From NCBI GenBank assembly GCA_036924085.1, contig JAVGWX010000008.1:50885019-50949018 (forward strand): DNA of 64,000 bases, read 5' to 3'. Position numbers and translations under genes: made by a program. This document shows, in pieces, positions 27,901-33,900 of this stretch (position 1 is the stretch's first letter; each line of letters starts with the position of its first letter). A model generated the notes under the pieces. That model did not search any database. It was given only the letters and a program-made list of their open reading frames with translations, and was not told the DNA's origin. The DNA comes from Ariolimax columbianus (taxonomy: Eukaryota; Mollusca; Gastropoda; Stylommatophora; Arionidae).

Positions 27901-30900
27901 TGAGGAAATGCTCCAGCTCTGTCTGCACCTCTCCATCAAACTCAGTTACATCCTTGTTCACATCATCCTTGGTATCATCTGACACTTTATCTTCCATGTC
28001 AACCTCTTCCTCTGGTCCAGCCTCAATATCTTTAGGCTCTACTTCACTCTCTGTCCTTATGCTGCCAACAAATAATACACATAATGTGAGGAGTGAAAAC
28101 AACCCATGGACCTGAATATGCTATAACATGCAGCAATGAAATGACACAATTTCAGTGTTTCTTTACTATTCCTTCTTTTTAAATTTTTCTATCACAGGAC
28201 TCAATGGTCTCAAAGTAAAGTGTCCGCCTCGGATGCTGGGTGTTCGAATCACTGTAGAGACCGGGATTTTTTTCACGTAGATCAGCTGGTAAATATTTCC
28301 CTGATCTCTGGGTAGTGAGATCGGATTCCCATGTTCAGTGTCAAGCGCGTTAAAAATACCTTCGCAGTTGGAAATCGAAAATAGTAGGTTTAACGGCCGC
28401 TGCCTGAACAAAATTTAAATTAAAAATATACTTAAGTTATTTGTACCCTTCCCCCGGTGGTTAAGAGCAGTTATAGATGGTGCCTAACAGGCTGCAGGAC
28501 TACTTTGCTCTAGTATTTGAGTCTATTAAGATGAACTTGCACTTGGACTTAATCATCCTCCGAGGCACTTGTCCCAATGCAGTGGAGTAATAAACTACTC
28601 GAGCCTAGCCCTCTAAGCAGAAAATCCTCCTCCCGGCTCCCGCAAGAGCTGTGACTTGCACAGGGGTATCCGGCCCTGCAGAGGTACAGGTCAACTAAGA
28701 CTGGTGTCCCTAAGGCCAGGATGTCAGTTCTTTCATTTCTATGAATCCCAGCATCATCAGGACAGTAGATTCACTCCGTGTTTCTATGGTTGGAGGTCTC
28801 TATGTCCATCTACTCATGCCGTAGCCAGCCTCTCTGTATCTTCCAATGCAAGGATTGAGGAGGAGTTGCTGCTAATGCTACTCGTACTTGAGTTAGTTAC
28901 TCTTGATGACTTTCTTTGGTGATGGGTTACAGTGGCTTTCCTTCCATCCCAAGGAATACTTGAAAATGTTGACCAGGATCCTCCTAGCTTTATTGCAATG
29001 CAAGAGTCCTCAGTAAGTTCACCACTATGGGGATCACAGTGTTGATACTCACCTCCTTAGTCAGATTACCGTGAAACAGGGGAGGAAGACTAATGTCTGG
29101 TCAGGCAAAATATACTGATCAGACATGTTAGTCAGGGCCAGGCAAAACATAGTGTCCAAGACCCTCACGTTGATTTCCCTGCAGACCTACCTGGAAACGG
29201 ACTGTTTCCACAGCAGCCTGGCTAATAAGGTGAGGGATCAACATGATCCCAGTAGTAGTGAGAGAAACGCACTTGAAATCAAGCATAGCACAACCACCTG
29301 GAGGATCCTGGTCCACCTTCATCAGCATGCTCGGAATGTGAGGAAAGCTACTGCAACCTGCGACTTAACGTCCTTTTCAGGACACACAAAAGAGTAATCC
29401 TACCTTATTGTGGGTATTCGCAAACAACAACAATCATGAAACATACTGTTTCCAGGGAGAACTGATTGGAAGTGAGGTGCAGCCTTGTTCAGTCTGTATT
29501 ACCTGACTCTGACTAACATAGTCTGATCAGTATGTTTTGCCTGACTGGACATTAATTTCCTTTCCTAAGCAAGGACTGAGAGCAAGAGACAATTACGGCA
29601 CTCATTAAAGAGGTCTCAGATTGACATTTCAGAGTCTTCTTCTTCTGCGCACGTTCCAAATCTCCCGTTATCACAGGGCTTTACAAGTAGCATGATATAG
29701 TCAGGATAACAAAATGTGTTGTGTCGCTAGTTGACTGCGATATTTGCACCTTTCGGTCCGACACATCCGTCTTTGGCAGTACTTCAGATTCATTGTCTCA
29801 ATTTCCATGCATATAACTGTCACACTGATAGATTGACAGCTGAACATCTGTTGCCTAAATGCCCAGCATACATGGAATAGAGAATCTACATTTTACAATC
29901 AGCAAGTCCATTCCTGGACAACCTCTATTATTTTACTTGCTTGGTTTTTCCTCCTTACAAAGTATAGACCACTATTACTAATGTTGGCCCTTATAGAAAA
30001 CCTGGAGTTAACATGTAATGTGCTCTTACAGTGGCCACCTAAATCTGTTTCACATGCAGTAATGGTTCTGTATTTACACATTGAGGGTGCTAGCCCCATG
30101 CACAACCCTCTTTAATCAGCTTTTACATGCTTCAAAGGTTGCAGTGGTACTATTATTTGCTTCTCAAGATATACACAAGAGGGACAAGCTATATTGGAGA
30201 TTACCAAAGGCTGCAGATTGACAACCATTGTTTTCTTTGGGTATAAAACTTAATTGACTTCTCTTCTATCCATGTTGATGTGCAACTGTATTTTTTATAC
30301 TTGCAATCGCATGGGCAGACAAACAGATGATTGGATTGTTGTTTCTTTGCATGATAGAGGACCCCTTCTTTTGGTCTTCATGCAGACTACTATGTTGGAT
30401 TTTTGTTACCTTCAGAATTTTTGCCCGGACAACAGCTAACTACCTGCTCTTTTCGATTTTCAACTGCCTAGGGTTCTTTTACTTCCACAGCATGTATACA
30501 GGACCTCTGAGTTCTTCATCCATCTATGATATCACTAGCTGTCGATCTTACCTCCCTCGAGACTAGACGACACTTGAAACATGTGGGGTTCGAACAACCC
30601 GCATATCTAGCTTTTGTTTTTGAGAGGTCGTCGATCCCACGATATGATAACAGTGATAGGTAAGTGTTATACAAAGAAGAATATTGAATAAAATATCTCA
30701 CTTTGTTTTCTTCCTGGAAGCCCTGTCATCTATAAATATTCCTACTATAGTTCGACTGTACTCAGCCTTCAAGATTCGGTTCCTAGCTTTACAGTGGCGA
30801 CATGTCGTTTTTGAACCAGTAATTTCCTTCATTATGGTGTGCACTGTGTTCTGGGTCTGTGTCATTAAGTTTTTTGATAGCACCTTCTCATCTCTGCTGG

Positions 30901-33900
30901 CTCCTGTATAAAATGAAAATAATGACAGCATGATACACCTTAATAATGTTGTCATATACTGGAATATGCAGATAACACTACTTAAACGCTGATGCCAGCA
31001 TGTTCAAGAAAAAACTGAAAGACTGAGTGCATATAGCCAGTCAATAAGTGGGACAAGGCACTAAATGTAATTAATTTCAATCAAAACAACAATTAAAACA
31101 GGATTCTCCCCCCAGGTTGTGCTATGCGTGGCTTCATCTGCGTGTCGCTTACTACTACTGAGATCACATCGATCCCCCACCTCATTAGTCAGACTGCTAT
31201 GAGAACAGCCGTTTCCAGGGCGGACTTCGAGGAAGTTGAGGTGAGGGTCTTGATCAGTATATTTTGCCTGACCTTGACTGACATGTAAGATTACTATGTT
31301 TATCCAGACTGTTTCAAGGCAGTCTGGCTAACATGTGGAGGATTGACATGATCCCCGTAGTAGTGAAAAACATGCAGAAAAAGCCAGTATAGAACAACTG
31401 CCTGCTCTGTATCTACACTCTTCGCCACTTGCTGAGAGGAACTGAGCACCTATGGGTATGCCATCCCCAGAGTGCAATGATATAGATTCTTAAAAGAACA
31501 ACTATTCTCCAACCTGCAGGGCTAAATTTAATTTTACATTTCTATCAACAAGTATAAAATGCAACAAGAAAGTACATGGAAATTCAAATACAAAAATCCA
31601 TAATAAACAAACCTTTAAATGTCTCCTCAACAAATGTCGTCATTTCTGCAATAGCATTATTTTCAGTCTTTTCAGAGTTGAGAAATCTATCCATCAAATC
31701 TTGCGCCTGTGTTAAAAAACCTTTCTGTAGCAGTTCCAGCTCATATGTGTACAACTTGATGTGTAGTGAGGACAGGTTCACTCTATGGCAAGACATGCAT
31801 GTGCCTTTCAGCAGCTGTAAACAGGAAGGACAGCGCAGAAAATAATTGCATTATAAAGAGCAAGGAGCTATTAATTATTTTCTTTCTGTATGACTTCGGC
31901 ATGCTTCCTCCTGCATTTTCTAAGGGTTTGCTTCCCGGGGGTAGCGGCTGGTGCTGTGATGGGGAGTGAACCCAGCACTTTCGGCTTGTGAGCCGTGCCA
32001 CTAGCCCATGTCGTCCCCTACATTGGAGTGGAAAATCTTCAATTTAGTTTTAGAACCAATCACTCATGATCACAATAATGAATATTAGGAAATTAAAACA
32101 CCCCTTGCTTTTTTGAATTCTTAGATCAATATCCCTTTCCATACCAAACCAAACTTGTTGATACTACTCCACAATATATAGCGGTTTTATAGCAATTTGA
32201 TTTATATATGAGACTGCTAGTCACAAGAACAGCCCTCTAGAGCTGCTTTTACAGTATGCACAGAGTTTCAGTTACCCAAGTGTTGTTGGAGCATGAAAGG
32301 GGAGCATAGATTAGTAACACTGTAAACCTACTAAGCATGTCGTAAGAGGTGACTAAGGAGGGTTGGGCATGTGGCCAGCTACCCCATCCTGTAGAAACTT
32401 TCAGCCACAAAACCTTCAACAAATATGGACAAGTCAACTAAGAAGAAAAATATATTCCATCCCTCCAAGAAAGAAGCAGGTCCTTTGTTAAGAGGACACA
32501 ATGGAAACAGGGAAGGCATGTACAGGATGGAACAGACAACCAAGAACAGCATGACTTGGCACTTAATTATTTAAAATTTGTGCTATGCAGGCAGCTGAAG
32601 GGTTTTAATTGATTGATTGATGCAGTGGTCTCATTCATCTTACCCAGTAAGGGTGCACCCACACGGAGATAGAGGGTTACAGATGAAGAAATAAAAACAA
32701 TGATAAAAGACGAATGGAGTCCTGAAAAGGACAACGTGATGTTGCATCATACTTTACAGTGAGGCTGCGATATCTTCGTACTTTGGCCCAACACATTAGA
32801 TTTCCGCTGGCTTTTTCAGTACTGGGTTTTCCTTCCCACTGCGACCCCTATTCCTTGACCAGACTTGATGATGTCCGTCAATCATATGTGATAAAGACCA
32901 CTCTCATTGTTCAGCCATGTGGACAATCCTTTCCTTTTGTTGTGTCCGCTGAAATGGGTGACTTGCGCTGTGATTTGGATTAAAGTGAGGAAGAAACTTC
33001 GTCTTTTGTCAACCTCACTCTCTCATCCTGAACTACCTTTGACCAGTGGCAAGACTATTCGAGATGACTGGGATATAGCACAGGATGTAGATTTTTCCTC
33101 AAGGTTTACTGCTGAAGCATTTCCTGTGAACATGCATCCCGCAAGGCAGAGTAGGTGTGGCATCTAACAGGTTGGGAATGCAGCATGATCAAGACCTTCT
33201 TCTTCGTTCGTTCTCAATCTCCCGCTACCAAGCAGTGAACTGGGCTTTGCAAGTAGCAGGATGTAGTCCGGAGAACGGAATGCGTTGTGTCGCTAGTTGA
33301 GGCTTAGTATTCTGAACTCTCTAACACTTGATTCCCTACCAGCAGTTAAATCTGCTGAAGGACAACCTATACCTTTTTTATTCTCATATGTAATTATTCT
33401 CGACCTGATGTTTATTAACAACTGCTCTAGTTGTAATGCAATGAAAAACATATTTTTAAAGATAACTAACTCACCTGGACTAAAGTTTTGAAGAACAAAG
33501 GGTTGAATACGAGTACTGGCAATCTGATATGACCAATGTGACCAGGACAATTCTTCTCACTCTGGCCACAGCTTTCACATCGGTCATCTCTGCGACAAGG
33601 ACCTGTATATAATGACATAACCTGCTAGTTAAAGCCAAAAAAGGGATATGAAAATAGTCATTCAAGTAATTATCCAGAGAAAACATGACTGAATTGCTTT
33701 CTGTGAAAAGTTTTTTCAAAATGTTAGTTTTTTTGGTTTTTTTTAAAGTGTGTCATCTGCTTTTTTGTTTCCTAAAATTTGTGATAAAGTAGTATTGAAC
33801 TTATACAATGAAGACTTTTCTATATGTAGTCAAAGCCTTTACTGCTGTTTCATACAAACTATGCAACAACATTTCTTGTACGATGATTAATTTTCTTATA

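Noticed and set aside
27864..28115. Plus-strand Ser-rich open frame over POLR1A exon 5
   Set aside because: It is the antisense shadow of the acidic POLR1A exon; Glu/Asp codons read backwards give Ser/Leu.
30560..30620. Possible tRNA or SINE B box (ggttcgaacaaccc)
   Set aside because: No A box at the proper distance and no second copy in the window.
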